Origin: Pelagophyceae sp. CCMP2097
Taxonomy: Eukaryota; Sar; Pelagophyceae
Direction of reading: 5' to 3'
Assembly (NCBI GenBank): GCA_026770575.1
Contig: MU657250.1
Coordinates: 136,625-159,434 of the forward strand
Length of the DNA stretch: 22,810 bases
How positions within the stretch are numbered: position 1 is the first letter of the stretch; each line of letters begins with the position of its first letter. The notes beneath the pieces were generated by a model. The model did not search any database. It saw only the letters and a list, made by a program, of their open reading frames with translations, and was not told where the DNA came from. Made by a program: the position numbers and the translations under genes. Positions 8,026 to 16,629 of this stretch are shown here, piece by piece.

Positions 8026-8140
8026 TTCAGGATGAGGATGTACCGCGTACCGGCCCAGGGCATGGCCTGGGTCCTTTCCCCCGTGTTTTCCTCTTTTGCC
8101 TCCGAGCTAAAGTAGATATTCTGCACGACTTATAGGCTGT
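8026..8140 (+). repeat. Tail module T, truncated copy c2
   Basis: Picks up at ttcattcaggatgagg, inside the tail, directly after copy c. It keeps the frame FRMRMYRVPAQGM... FASELK with TAG at 8113-8115. The head is missing. It ends gcacgacttat, without the A-run of copies b and c, then aacagagagcatgtccag. Confidence 0.75.
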
Positions 8141-8660
8141 TGTTGCTGCAACAGAGAGCATGTCCAGCGTGAACTTGGAACACATCGAGGATGGGCTTGG
8201 CCAGGAAGAGCATGTCGGTGAAAAACGTCGGCAGCTGCACGTCGAGGTCGATCGTCGGGTCCACCGCGGCGCCGGGTCCACTGCGCCGTCGGGCAGCGTG
8301 GGCACGAGCGGGACCAGATGCCGCACGTCGAGGCCGAACGCCGGAACGCGTCAAAGATGGGCTTGGCCAGGGAGAGTATGTCGGTGAAAGCGTCGGCAGC
8401 TGCGCGTCGAGGCCGAGCGCCGGGTCCACCGCGCCGTCAGGCAACGTGGACCCGAGCGGCACGTCTAGGCCGAGCGCCGGGTCCACCGCGCCGTCGGGCA
8501 GCGTGGGCACGAGCGGGACCATGTGCTGCACGTCGAGGCCGAGCACCGGGTCCAACGCGACGCCGCCGGACAGCGTGGGCACGAGCGGGTAGTTTGACGA
8601 AGCCGCGGCAGCGCCAGGCAGGCGCCAAAGCCCGCGCCGAGCGCCTAAGGAGGCCAACTA
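8141..8660 (-). pseudogene. Gene X remnant, copy c2, with tandem peptide repeats
   Basis: Minus-strand coding-like sequence converging on tail c2. The frame from about 8657 reads repeated LVPTLPDGAVDPALGLDV-type units of about 19-23 residues, with DNA copies near 8244, 8406, 8463 and 8532 on the plus strand. A second unit, DMLFLAKPILDVF, also occurs as DILSLAKPIFDAF, so a larger repeat-plus-unit block is duplicated as well. Frame changes occur near 8384 and near 8270. DMLFLAKPILDVF followed by FTLDML matches the X-b remnant at 5087-5460. The protein family is not recognised. Frameshifts and the lack of a clear start mark it as a decaying copy, though introns could explain some frame changes. 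Confidence 0.45.
8236..8600. repeat. Tandem/compound repeat, unit ~57-69 bp
   Basis: Plus-strand units share gtcgaggccgagcgccggg, tccaccgcgccgtcgggcag and cgtgggcacgagcgggacca. Five units, one partial, are interleaved with two copies of gatgggcttggccagg... atgtcggtgaaa. This is the DNA basis of the peptide repeats in X-c2. Confidence 0.8.
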
Positions 8661-8829
8661 ACAAGACATCGGATGGGAAAGGCTTGATGGACGCAGGTGA
8701 TTTGAGGGTCTCGATGTGGAGGCGACGGAGCGGCGGTGGTCATGGCGGAGCTGTCGACGAGGGCGCGAGCCGCGCCGGCGCGCGCGTGCGCGGGCCCGTT
8801 GACGAGATGTCCATCATCTATCGCCCCTT

Positions 8830-9010
8830 AGTTAAAATATCCACCCTGGGTGGGGCTGGCCCAATAGGGTATATCCGCCTTCGCGGTGACAAAGTCAGTC
8901 ACCCGAGCGAGATGGCTCGGATGCCGTGCCGGCGAGGGTCGTTCTCGCGACAGATGTCGCGCGACCCCCTCGTGAAAGGAAGGGAGGCTAACACTCTGGC
9001 TCTTTGGTCG
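8830..9010 (+). repeat. Head module (H), copy d
   Basis: TCCACCCTGGGTGGGGCTGG, cccaatagggtat, then cggtgacaaagtcagtcacc, ttctcgcgacag and ctctggctctttgg. It is the closest relative of copy e (19946-20125). At its far end the sequence passes directly into the minus-strand gene fragment at 9011-9600, without module T. Confidence 0.85.
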
Positions 9011-9600
9011 CGTTGTCGGTGCCTCTGCAGCCTCGACGCGGGCGGCTCTGTTGGAGTTAGATACGGCGTTGGAAAGAGGTAGGTCTCCTCTACGATAATA
9101 TCCAAGAAGTTTTGTCAGAGTCGACCGCGTCGTCGCGCAGCAGCGATCGAAAGTAGAGAATTTGATAGTCCGATGATAGTCCGAGGAAAAGTTTGAACTC
9201 GTGGGGCGCCAGGCGTGGGTGCGGGCCCGTTTCAGCCGCTGGCGGCGCGCCCAGCATGGCGCCCAAGGCCAACCCGCGGGCGGACGACGCGGTGAAGATG
9301 GTTCGTGACGCGCATCGTCTCCGCGTCGTAGCGTTTCAAACGACACACGGTCTAGGTGGTCCTTTCCAAGGGCACGGTGAAGCCGCCGCTGCCGCGCACC
9401 GCGGGCCGCTCGCGGTGACGAGCGAGGACCGGCACGCACACAAAGCGCAGCACACAAAGGCCCCGCGGCCCATGTCACGGCGGCCCCTGCAAGCATGGTA
9501 AGTTTCAAATTTTTCGTCGATCTCTCCGACGGTCGGTGGCCCCGAGGGTCTCGCAGACTTGCCCTCAGCACTCGTGCCCTGCACGGCACGGCGCAGCCTT
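9011..9600 (-). pseudogene. Unknown gene fragment, 3' end replaced by head module d
   Basis: Minus-strand coding-like segments in several frames: MLAGAAVTWAAGPLCAALC around 9490-9430 (hydrophobic, membrane-like), TLDRVSFETLRRGDDARHE around 9360-9300, a long good segment around 9300-9100 reading IFTASSARGLALGAMLGAP to FKLFLGLSSDYQILYF and RSLLRDDAVDSDKTS, and after a one-base shift LDIIVEETYLFPTPYLTP around 9100-9050. Small introns like those of neighbouring genes probably explain some frame changes; the last looks like an indel. The family is not recognised. The downstream end meets head module d, as the COPI-associated gene meets copy e. Confidence 0.4.
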
Positions 9601-9740
9601 GCGTTCACGCCCGTGTAGGGGTCACAGGAGGTGGGTCGGCCCGACCTTTAACCCCGCCTATAGTCCAGGACTATTCGCGACCTTTGGGCGGGCGTAGCGC
9701 AGGCGCCAGGTGCCCGATCTTCACAAACAAAGCATGCTCC

Positions 9741-10123
9741 ATGGCCGCGAGCGCGCGCCCCCGGGGGCCGTCGTCCGATTCTCGCTTCAACGAAGAGCTT
9801 CCGCTGGAGCTGCACGAGCTTTGGGCCTGCGCCGTCCACGATTCTCTCCGGTTCGTCGTGGAAGCCTCCACGCCCACGTCGACTTCGGAGGAGCGCGACC
9901 GCGCTCTGCTTTGGAACATGGGACTGCACCAGTTCCTGCTCCGGAAGCCGCCCAAAGCGAGAGGCGGGCGCCGTTCGGGAGTCGCCTCGGTCTTCCTCGA
10001 GCGCTTCGCGACTTGGCACGACGGACGTTTTGACTTGCTCATCGACTAGTGGCGCCGTGACTTGGAGCTTACCCGCGCGCAGGTGCGGCACGTGCCTGAC
10101 GGCTCGCGCGACACGGAAAAGGT
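9741..10123 (+). pseudogene. LINE-like ORF fragment upstream of a reverse transcriptase
   Basis: The frame from ATG 9741 reads 102 codons to TAG at 10047-10049, then continues in frame as WRRDLELTRAQVRHVPD up to the N gap. The order of a Leu-rich segment ending LHQFLLRKPP, a Gly/Arg linker KARGGRRSGVASVF, a short helix LERFATWHDGRFDLLID and then WRRD resembles, from memory of protist non-LTR elements, the region before the RT domain. This is family resemblance without a diagnostic motif. The in-frame stop where Trp is expected suggests a dead copy. The same frame is open upstream to 9495. No RT catalytic motif is present in the window. Confidence 0.4.
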
Positions 10124-10133
10124 NNNNNNNNNN
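10124..10133. other. Assembly gap (10 N)
   Basis: Ten unresolved bases. The true gap length is unknown, and it interrupts the LINE-like fragment. Confidence 0.99.
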
Positions 10134-10422
10134 TCGACAGAGCGACGAGGCTCAAGCGCACGCCGCCAAGCGCGCGCCGCGCCGCTTCTCTAGCGCGGCC
10201 TTCCAAGGTTTGAAAGACACCACGGTCTTTTTCTGAACATCTTTTGTGTTCAAACAAAATCTGGTTTCAAGAGTCCCCCAAACAGCTGTGAGTTCTGAAC
10301 TCAGAGTTCAGGCGATAGTTCAGAACTTGTTCAAAATATTTATTGGCTGTGAGGCTGACTGGCCGTGCTGTGCGCTTCTCGTGGTGAGGCTGACGTGTCC
10401 TGCAGAGAACAAAACGTCAAAC

Positions 10423-10548
10423 GCGACGCAGAAAAAGTTGAATTTGCACTCAACTGCATTGGGTCACGGAAATTGTGATAGGCTAGCGACGCAGAAAAAG
10501 TTGAATTTGCACTCAACTGCATTGGGTCACAGAAATTGTGATAGGCTA
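10423..10548 (+). repeat. 63-bp tandem duplication
   Basis: Units 10423-10485 and 10486-10548 differ at one base (gtcacggaaa against gtcacagaaa). Each starts gcgacgcagaaaaag and ends gtgataggcta. Near-identity implies recent duplication. Confidence 0.95.
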
Positions 10549-10793
10549 TCACGGAAATTGTTTGGGTGTCGCGCGGAAACTGTTTTCGCTGCGCGCGGCG
10601 CGAAGGACGACGCGCTTCGGCGGCGCGTTTGTCGCGCCGAGCGCGCGGCGGCGGCGCGCGTCGATCGCGCCCGGGCGCGTCGAAAACGGTGCACTACGGA
10701 GCGAGGACGGCCGCCGGGACGGACCCCGCGGCACGCAATAAACGCCGTTCAACCCTCGTATTTTCCAATGTGCAAGGCAGTTCTGAACCAGTT

Positions 10794-10838
10794 CAGAACA
10801 CCGAGTTCTGAACTCAGAGTTCAGAACTCGGTGTTCTG
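10794..10838. repeat. Perfect 45-bp palindrome
   Basis: Arms of 22 bp around a single central A; the left arm begins CAGAACACCGAGTTCTGAAC. One flanking T-A pair extends it. It is made from the GTTCTGAAC motif in both orientations and should form a cruciform or a strong RNA hairpin. Confidence 0.95.
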
Positions 10839-10950
10839 AGCAAGTCTGAGTTCAGAACTCGGTGTTCTGAACAAGTTCAGAGCAGTTCAGAACAGCGTAT
10901 TTGCGTTTTCTGAACCAGTTCTGAACTTGTTCAAAAAAAGTGAATCTCTA

Positions 10951-11400
10951 TATTGACATACAAGGGTAATCGGCGATGAAACCAGTCTTAAGTGACGCAA
11001 AGTTTTGGCTCTCGGAGGCCGCCCGCGGGCGTGGGCGTGGTCGCTATGGGCTTCCCTACCCCCCCGGGTGTCCGTGAAATGATCAGCCGCGTGGAGGGCG
11101 CCTTGCAAGGGCGCGAACAAGCGCTTCCCCCAACATAATGGACTAGATAAAATCTTTATTTGCCTTCTTACCTTGATTTTGACTTGATTTTGCCTCCTCT
11201 ATCGGAAAGGTTCGGGCCCGGCTGGCAATCGGAGGACCGCAGGGATCGAAATTCTGGCTATGTGACGGGGTGGGTCCGTACGTACTGGGGTGGTATATGA
11301 CCGATCCTATACGATTGCCGCGAGTGGCGCTTCAGACGAGCCAAAACAGACGTTCAGAATTTTAGTTTGAGCGTTTTTAACAAACAATTTCTATAGGATC
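10951..11400. other. Stretch without supported gene
   Basis: No coding evidence. The only pair noted is CCGATCCTATA (11301-11311) with its exact reverse complement at 11392-11402. A TA-rich region with ataaaatctttatttgcc lies near 11150. Confidence 0.4.
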
Positions 11401-11499
11401 GGGCATCATGCGACTCAGCGCGGCGTCCTCGACCACCCCCAACAAGAGCAAAACAGCCTCCGACGAATGCTGCGATTGCCAGAAAGTCCTTCGTGTTGA

Positions 11500-11660
11500 G
11501 AGCGATACCCCTTTTAGTCTACAAGTAATCCGCGGACATGATCGCCTATTACACGACCAAGATGGACGTCGCATCGTTCCAGCGCTTCGACGACTTTGCC
11601 ACGGGCAATGTCTAGGACGCAAACGGCGCCCTTCTTCATCCAACTTCGCTGCGATATCTT
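11500..11660 (+). pseudogene. Short coding relic next to LTR copy B
   Basis: A plus-strand frame from about 11537 reads MIAYYTTKMDVASFQRFDDF then ATGNV and a stop, and after the stop continues DANGALLHPTSLRYL. Stops and a frame change upstream show it is not a working gene. The composition is protein-like. The family is not recognised. Confidence 0.3.
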
Positions 11661-11677
11661 CGCTGCGTTGCGGGGGA

Positions 11678-11842
11678 GCACAGTGGATTTCCTATTTGGA
11701 CATCCGACTGGCGATTTCCTATCGACCCGAACTCCGAAACCCGAAACCCGAAACTTGAACTTGAACAACCAAATATCCCAAAACTCCACAGAAGCAGAAT
11801 ACAGAATACTAAACTACTCTCCTTCTCCTCTCCTCTTCTACG
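11678..11842 (+). repeat. LTR-like repeat, copy B (solo)
   Basis: Inverted copy of 2574-2737 with about 90% identity by eye. It starts gcacagtggatttcc and ends ctccttctcctctcctcttc. No copia coding sequence adjoins it, so it behaves like a solo LTR. It is followed within a few bases by the TIR element at 11847. Confidence 0.65.
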
Positions 11843-11846
11843 TAAC

Positions 11847-12260
11847 CCGTAATGACCCGCTGGGGAAATCCCTAACATAGTTCTTACTCTGACTGTGGGG
11901 CACTACGGGTTAATGGGCCCACGTGCATAATCACTTGCGAATGGTCTCGGGTTCGATTCCCGCCATTGATTGCATTTTGGCGAGTGTTACCCTGGTGAGC
12001 CTCCACTCCCCAGCGGCCACGTGTCCAAGACAAGCAGTTTGCCCGCCCCACGGCATAAGGTTCAAGACTTGCAGTAAGGCCGCCACCGAAGCCGGACCAA
12101 GGCCCGGTGCATTATCGTATTTTGTCTTTCTCCACGCTAAACCTCCCGTTCCTGCGGTATGTGTGTGGGGGAGCGTTGCGGTATATATACCGGGCCCCAC
12201 AATCACCTCCACGGATAATGATCCGGTGAATCCCCTTTTGCCCTCAGCGGGTCATTACGG
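11847..12260 (+). mobile_element. 414-bp element with 16-bp inverted ends and tRNA-like box
   Basis: CCGTAATGACCCGCTG at 11847-11862 is matched exactly by its reverse complement CAGCGGGTCATTACGG at 12245-12260. Inside, 11948-11962 forms a T-arm (CGGG-TTCGATT-CCCG) containing the Pol III B-box GGTTCGATTCC at 11950-11960, preceded by an A-box-like ACGGGTTAATGGGC. Further on lies the 14-bp palindrome CGGTATATATACCG at 12179-12192. It may be a tRNA-derived SINE captured in a MITE-like unit. A full cloverleaf was not found. Confidence 0.5.
12179..12192. promoter_or_regulatory. Palindromic TATA sequence CGGTATATATACCG
   Basis: A perfect 14-bp palindrome holding TATATATA. It could act as a TATA element in either direction, but no gene starts nearby, so function is unsupported. 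Confidence 0.25.
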
Positions 12261-12640
12261 ATGCGACGCCGCGAGGCAGCAATCGGACAATGGTACATGA
12301 GCATCGAGGACGGTCCCGGGCATTGCAGCACTCCGCGACCAAGAGTGCCGATATCTCTCGACTTTCGACTCTCTAGCCCGGGTGTCCAAGGAGGGCCGGG
12401 ACTCGTGAATAGGATTCTTTTAACGACGCTGCGTGGTGGAGGGAGGAGTGGCGGGGTGAGAAAACCACTTGATCCAAGAGGCAGCCGAGACTGCAATCAA
12501 GGAGCGGCTGTTGACATGAAAATAAGACACCATCTGCCACTGACGTATGCCCTAGAAAAAGGGAATTCCGGTCTCAGTGCCAGGAGCCAGTTAAGAAAAG
12601 TGTATATAATCACATCCCATTTTATAGTGAGTTTATTTTA
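12261..12640. other. Stretch without supported gene
   Basis: Open frames here lack protein-like composition. No repeat relation to the rest of the window was noticed. Confidence 0.4.
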
Positions 12641-12649
12641 TGTTACCCA

Positions 12650-12790
12650 GACCCGGATTTGAACCGGCGTACCTTCATTTCACTTGCTGAAATTTTTCCG
12701 AATTTATTTTTTTATACGCAAAGCCGGGCTCAAACCGGCGACAAGTTAAGTATTCTAACATAACAAGTTACGTTGGAACAAAAGGTTTTA
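12650..12790 (-). other. Two tandem tRNA-like arms (minus strand)
   Basis: Two T-arm hairpins with B-box-like loops lie about 70 bp apart: CCGG-TTCAAAT-CCGG (12653-12667) and GCCGG-TTTGAGC-CCGGC (12723-12739). Each is preceded by an anticodon-arm-like hairpin: ATTTC-AGCAAGT-GAAAT for the first and GTTA-GAATACT-TAAC for the second. Neither loop has the U33 of real tRNAs, and matching acceptor strands were not found. The region is AT-rich. They may be organellar-type or SINE-derived tRNA relics. Confidence 0.35.
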
Positions 12791-12799
12791 ATGGTCGCT

Positions 12800-13373
12800 T
12801 TAGTTTTGTCAGAAAAACGCGCAATGTAAAATCAGTTTCTTCGGGCGAACCATCTTGTAGGAGGTTCAGAAGCTACTAGATCTAGGTCTAAAGAGCTGAG
12901 TTAAGGGGGAATAGGCTACCACTTCAAGCCTTTTTTTAAATATATTCCAAAGAGACCCTGCACTAAAAGTCAAACTGGACGGCGCTGGTTAGACGGGTCA
13001 ACCCATTTATACCTGGCCAGCACGTTGATAGATGGTATGGGGCGGGCCCCACGGCCTGTGCCCCAATATCAGCGAGGTACAAATCCTAGCGGCCTCAGAT
13101 CGGCGGGTCGGAGATATGACCTTGCATTTGGGGGGCTTGCAGAAGGTCAAAATAGTTTGATTCAGAGCACTACGTCGCGGATCGCCGGTCCTCGAGGCTC
13201 GCGCAGCTGCTGGTAGCCCTCGCCGCATCGGCGGCCCAAAATGGCCACACGGCCCCAGGATTAAAATAAATGTCCTCGTTGTGCGCTCGTCACGGGATGA
13301 GTTCAGGGACAATGTCGATGAACTTTGGCTGGGTGGTCGTCTCTCGGCGAGCTCTCTCGAGCCCGCGCAACCT
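12800..13373. other. Stretch without supported gene
   Basis: Neither strand gives a convincing coding segment. No repeat relation was recognised until the element at 13374. Confidence 0.4.
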
Positions 13374-13875
13374 CAATAGACAGCTTCACTTTTTTCAAGC
13401 TACTTTTAAAGCTACTTTTAAAGTTGCCAAAAGTCCGTATTTGGGTGTGAAGTTGCTTTAGCAGCTCTACTTTTCAAGATGAGCTATAAAAGTAGAGCTT
13501 TAATTAAAAGTTGCTTTTAAAGCGCGGAAATTGCTTTTAAAGCGCGGGAAGAGTTCGTTGGATGAGCGTTGAGCGAACGTTAGATGAGCGTTAACCCCGC
13601 CGCGCGGAGGGGGTGGGGCGCGGCCTCTGGCGGGCGGGGCGGCGCCGATGGTGCCCGCGCCTCCGTCGAGGCGCGGGCCGGTCGCGGGGCCGACGTGCCC
13701 CGTCCCGCGCGCCATCTCACCTGGGTGGCCGAAGGAAGGCGCCCTTGACGCCGCTTCGCGCTCACGTTGAAGCGACAACTTGAAAAGATATGTTGAAAAA
13801 GTAGCTTGAAAAGCTCCTTGAAGAAAGTGAACTTGTCTAATTCCATCATCGAGTCTGAAGGATCTGAGCGCGCTG
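13374..13875 (-). mobile_element. ~500-bp TIR element, copy B
   Basis: Inverted copy of 2737-3247. Shared ends are caatagacagcttcac on the left and gatctgagcgcgctg on the right. The GC-rich core and the AT-rich arm align, but the centre has indels. A short tail fragment of the same family (caacttgaaaagtggc... agtgaagctgt) lies at 15581-15615. Confidence 0.75.
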
Positions 13876-13921
13876 GGCGCATCGGCGTCAGAAGGAGATG
13901 CGCATAGCACAGGAACCGTCT

Positions 13922-14235
13922 TCAAGGCCTCGTTTCGAATGGCCGACTCCAGGGGCCGTTTGCAGGGGCCGTCTCGAGAAGTCGCCACGATAAGACGTCA
14001 CGAAAGGCCGTCTCCAGGGGACATTTCGAGAGGCCGGAATGAGGAGCTTTCCCGAGGTGTCATTTCGAGAGGCCGTCTCGAGGTGTCGTTTCGAATAGCC
14101 GCCGAAAGGGGCTTTCTCGAGAGGCCATCTCGAGGCGTCGTTTCGAACGGCGGTCGAAAGGAGCCGGTCTCGAGGGGCCTTCTCAAGGCCCTGTCTCGAG
14201 GGGCCGTCTCCAAGGGCTGTCTCGAAGAGCCAAAG
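13922..14235 (+). repeat. 13-bp minisatellite, consensus CGAGRGGCCGTCT
   Basis: About 23-24 consecutive units can be cut at exactly 13 bp from 13922 onward, with one 14-bp unit. Units diverge by point changes (cgagaggccgtct, cgaggtgtcgttt, cgaggggccgtct). Open frames across it are a by-product of the 39-nt super-period and are not annotated as genes. Confidence 0.9.
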
Positions 14236-14504
14236 ATAGGAGCAGCGACGGGCTTGGGTTTGCCTTTGAACCCGCGGGTCGGGTTTGCCGGGTTTGCGCG
14301 TTTAGGCCTTCTCCGTCGATTCGCGGGTTCAAAGCCGAGTGTTGGGCGCGCGTTTTATGCGAGTACTCGCGGACGTGGCACCCGCATAGGCGGCTCGGCG
14401 ACGTGCTTCGCGCAGCGTCGAACTCATGGTGATCTATTGCGATGACGGTCTAGGGCTCGACGCACGCCGACCTTGACGCGCGCGAGCGACGCTGACCTTG
14501 ACGG

Positions 14505-14865
14505 TGGCCTCGCCGACTCCAGCGACAACTGCGCGGGTGACAGCCGCCGCATGTGCGACGGCGCGCGCTCGAGCGACGCCGCCTGGCGCGCGGACGACGG
14601 CGCCCGCTGCGAGGATGCTGCGGCTGCGCGGGCCGTCGCCTCGTGGGTCTTGAGGCGCCAACAGCTGACAGAGTCCAGCGACAGCCGCGCGGGCGACGGC
14701 CGCCGCACGATCGACGTCGCGCGCGCGGGCGACGTTGCTCGGCGCGCGGACGACGGCGCCCACTGCGCACGGTGGCCTCGCCGAGTCCAGCGACAGCCGC
14801 GCGGGCGAAATCCGCCGCACGAACGACGTCGCGCGCGCGGGCGACGTCGCCCGGCGCGCGGCCGC
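14505..14865 (+). repeat. Three imperfect tandem copies of a ~100-160-bp GC-rich unit
   Basis: Copies start near 14505, 14668 and 14770. Shared parts are gagtccagcgacagccgcgc, gggcgac, cgacgtcgcgcgcgcgggcg and cggcgcgcggacgacggcgc. In one plus-strand frame they read ESSDSRAGDGRRTIDVARAG with variation, but the third copy is in another frame and no gene start or end is clear. Confidence 0.65.
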
Positions 14866-15002
14866 TTCTGAGCGGGCCGGCGTCTCGCGGTCCCGGGGCG
14901 CCGATAGCGTTCGACAGGCTGGCTTAGGCGTATCGCCGCTCGCGCGTATCGAGACCGGCGCGCGCGCCCCGTTGCCCGCCGGCCGCTGCGCCGACGTCGT
15001 TT

Positions 15003-15780
15003 GAAAATCATGGCGATTGCATGCAAATCAATGCAATTGATCATTTGCAATTGCTTGAAAATCAATGCAATATTTTTAAATTCTCAAATTTTGACAGTTT
15101 TACGAATTTAAGACGCCACTTAGCGCATTCGACGCGCGCTGAAGCGGCGAGTCCGAATACCTTATTTTACGCGTGATTCGTCAATAAATTGCCCTTTTAG
15201 GCGATAACCGACTTTTCGTTTTTTTAAAAGAGGGGGCAAACTCATTTTCAATTATTTAAAAAAGGACGCGGCCGTGTGTGGGTCGCTCTAGGTTGAAATC
15301 TCTCAAACCAAAAAAAACTAGCGCGTTGGGACCGCGCCGACGCGGCGAGGTCGATTTCATCATTCTCGGAGCAGAACACGAATGTTGCATTTTGGCGGTT
15401 GAAAATTTCGCACCACACCAAAAGTCAATTTCGACGACATTTTTAAGCGATTATTTTCGGTGACGTGCCCTGGTGCAAAAAGAACTAGGAATTCCTACTA
15501 CGGCTCCCTTCGGGAGCCTGGAATATGCTTGGTTCTTGCTCGTTAAAGCGCTTTAGGCGACGTTATGCAAATGCGCCAGTCAACTTGAAAAGTGGCTTTA
15601 AAAAAGTGAAGCTGTATAATGTCGACGTCGGCGATTTGTTTTAATACGAAAGTCGGTGAGCCCCCCTAGCTGAGTGGAACATCCACCAGAACAAGGGATT
15701 TGGGGCAACATGCGTGGATGCGCGCGCCCCGACTTTTGGAGCGGCGAAAATTGGTCTGGCGCCGGCCCGAGGGTGCCCCA
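15003..15780. other. AT-rich stretch with short palindromes, no gene
   Basis: From 15003 the composition drops to AT-rich, with repeated aaatcaatgcaat and an imperfect palindrome around tgcaattgatcatttgcaa. At 15486-15497 lies TAGGAATTCCTA, then a 7-bp stem GGCTCCC-ttc-GGGAGCC at 15502-15518. No protein-like frame. Confidence 0.5.
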
Positions 15781-15816
15781 GGGCCGATGCGCGTTCAAAT
15801 TTTCCAGGGGGCGTAA

Positions 15817-15883
15817 GACGCTCCATTCAAGACCGCTAGACTCGCAGTGAGGAGGCGAGTCTAGCGGCCTTGAATGGAGCGTC
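15817..15883. repeat. 29-bp-arm hairpin with 9-nt loop
   Basis: The left arm starts GACGCTCCATTCAAG and ends AGACTCGC; the right arm is its reverse complement with one mismatch. The loop is agtgaggag. The flanks contain a direct repeat ttccagggggc (15801 and 15918). Size and near-perfect pairing resemble a small-RNA precursor or the stem of a deleted inverted-repeat element. Confidence 0.85.
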
Positions 15884-15899
15884 CCCTACCATTTGGCGC

Positions 15900-16600
15900 G
15901 TCAAAATATTGAAAAATGTTCCAGGGGGCTGCGGACCGGCGCACCAAGCCAAGGGGGTACAGCGTCTAATGCCGCACCCGTGTGACTAAGTCTCTTCGTC
16001 GTCAGCCCCCTGAAATAACACGAAAATCGGTATGATGACTTTGGCGAGGAAAAGATGACGCTTACTTTCCAAATTTTCATCAAATATTTGTAAATATTTG
16101 CATTTATAACGAAATGTTACTCGAACAAAACCTCAACGGACCATGAAGCTGATTTAAAATCGACTGCCCCCGAATATCACTAAAATCAGAATTACCCAAA
16201 ATTATTGACCGAGAATTGGGCATTTACCGGCAATCGGACAATTTACTCGACATTTACCTTCGAAATAACTCAAAATACCATTAAATCGAGAGACTCTTAC
16301 GGTCCGCAGGCGCCCTCGGCGCCGTCGAGGATCAATAACAATAGGCTATTGATATTGGGGGTCCCCTAAGCCGCCTATGATTTCGGCACTGCAGGCTCCC
16401 CCCCTGCGACAGGCCTTTTTTTTCGAACCCTTTATTTTCCACTTTCCCCGACCCTCTTCCGCACACTGCGCGCGGCGCACGCGCGAAACGGCTGTACAGT
16501 TTTGGGGCAGGCTGCGGCTCGTGACGCCCCGCGTCGAACGCGCCACTCCAAACCTCCGGGGAGCGCGCGCGCGCTGAGAAAATCCCTACCGCCCAATGGA
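15900..16600. other. Stretch without supported gene
   Basis: AT-rich to about 16300, then GC-rich. No convincing coding sequence and no repeat relation noted beyond ttccagggggc near 15918. Confidence 0.4.
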
Positions 16601-16629
16601 GGAAGTCTGGTCGAGAAACATGTCCCTCC

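Larger units (their letters stand above)
10231..10950. mobile_element. Possible foldback/MITE-like element rich in GTTCTGAAC
   Basis: Both ends are dense in GTTCTGAAC/GTTCAGAAC and in the longer ttcagaacttgttcaaaa (left near 10317, right near 10911). The right half contains a perfect 45-bp palindrome. The middle holds a 63-bp tandem duplication and a GC-rich stretch. There is no credible coding frame. Ends and target duplication were not resolved. Confidence 0.4.

Noticed and set aside
11926..11970. Complete tRNA gene
   Set aside because: Only the T-arm and an A-box-like stretch are present; the acceptor ends do not pair.
13922..14235. CRISPR-like array
   Set aside because: There are no spacers: units abut, are only 13 bp and vary throughout. 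The sequence is eukaryotic.
13939..14445. 168-codon ORF
   Set aside because: Most of it is the 13-bp minisatellite read in one frame.
14424..15065. 213-codon minus-strand ORF over the tandem unit
   Set aside because: Arg-rich with no fold-like pattern; explained by the GC-rich tandem repeat.
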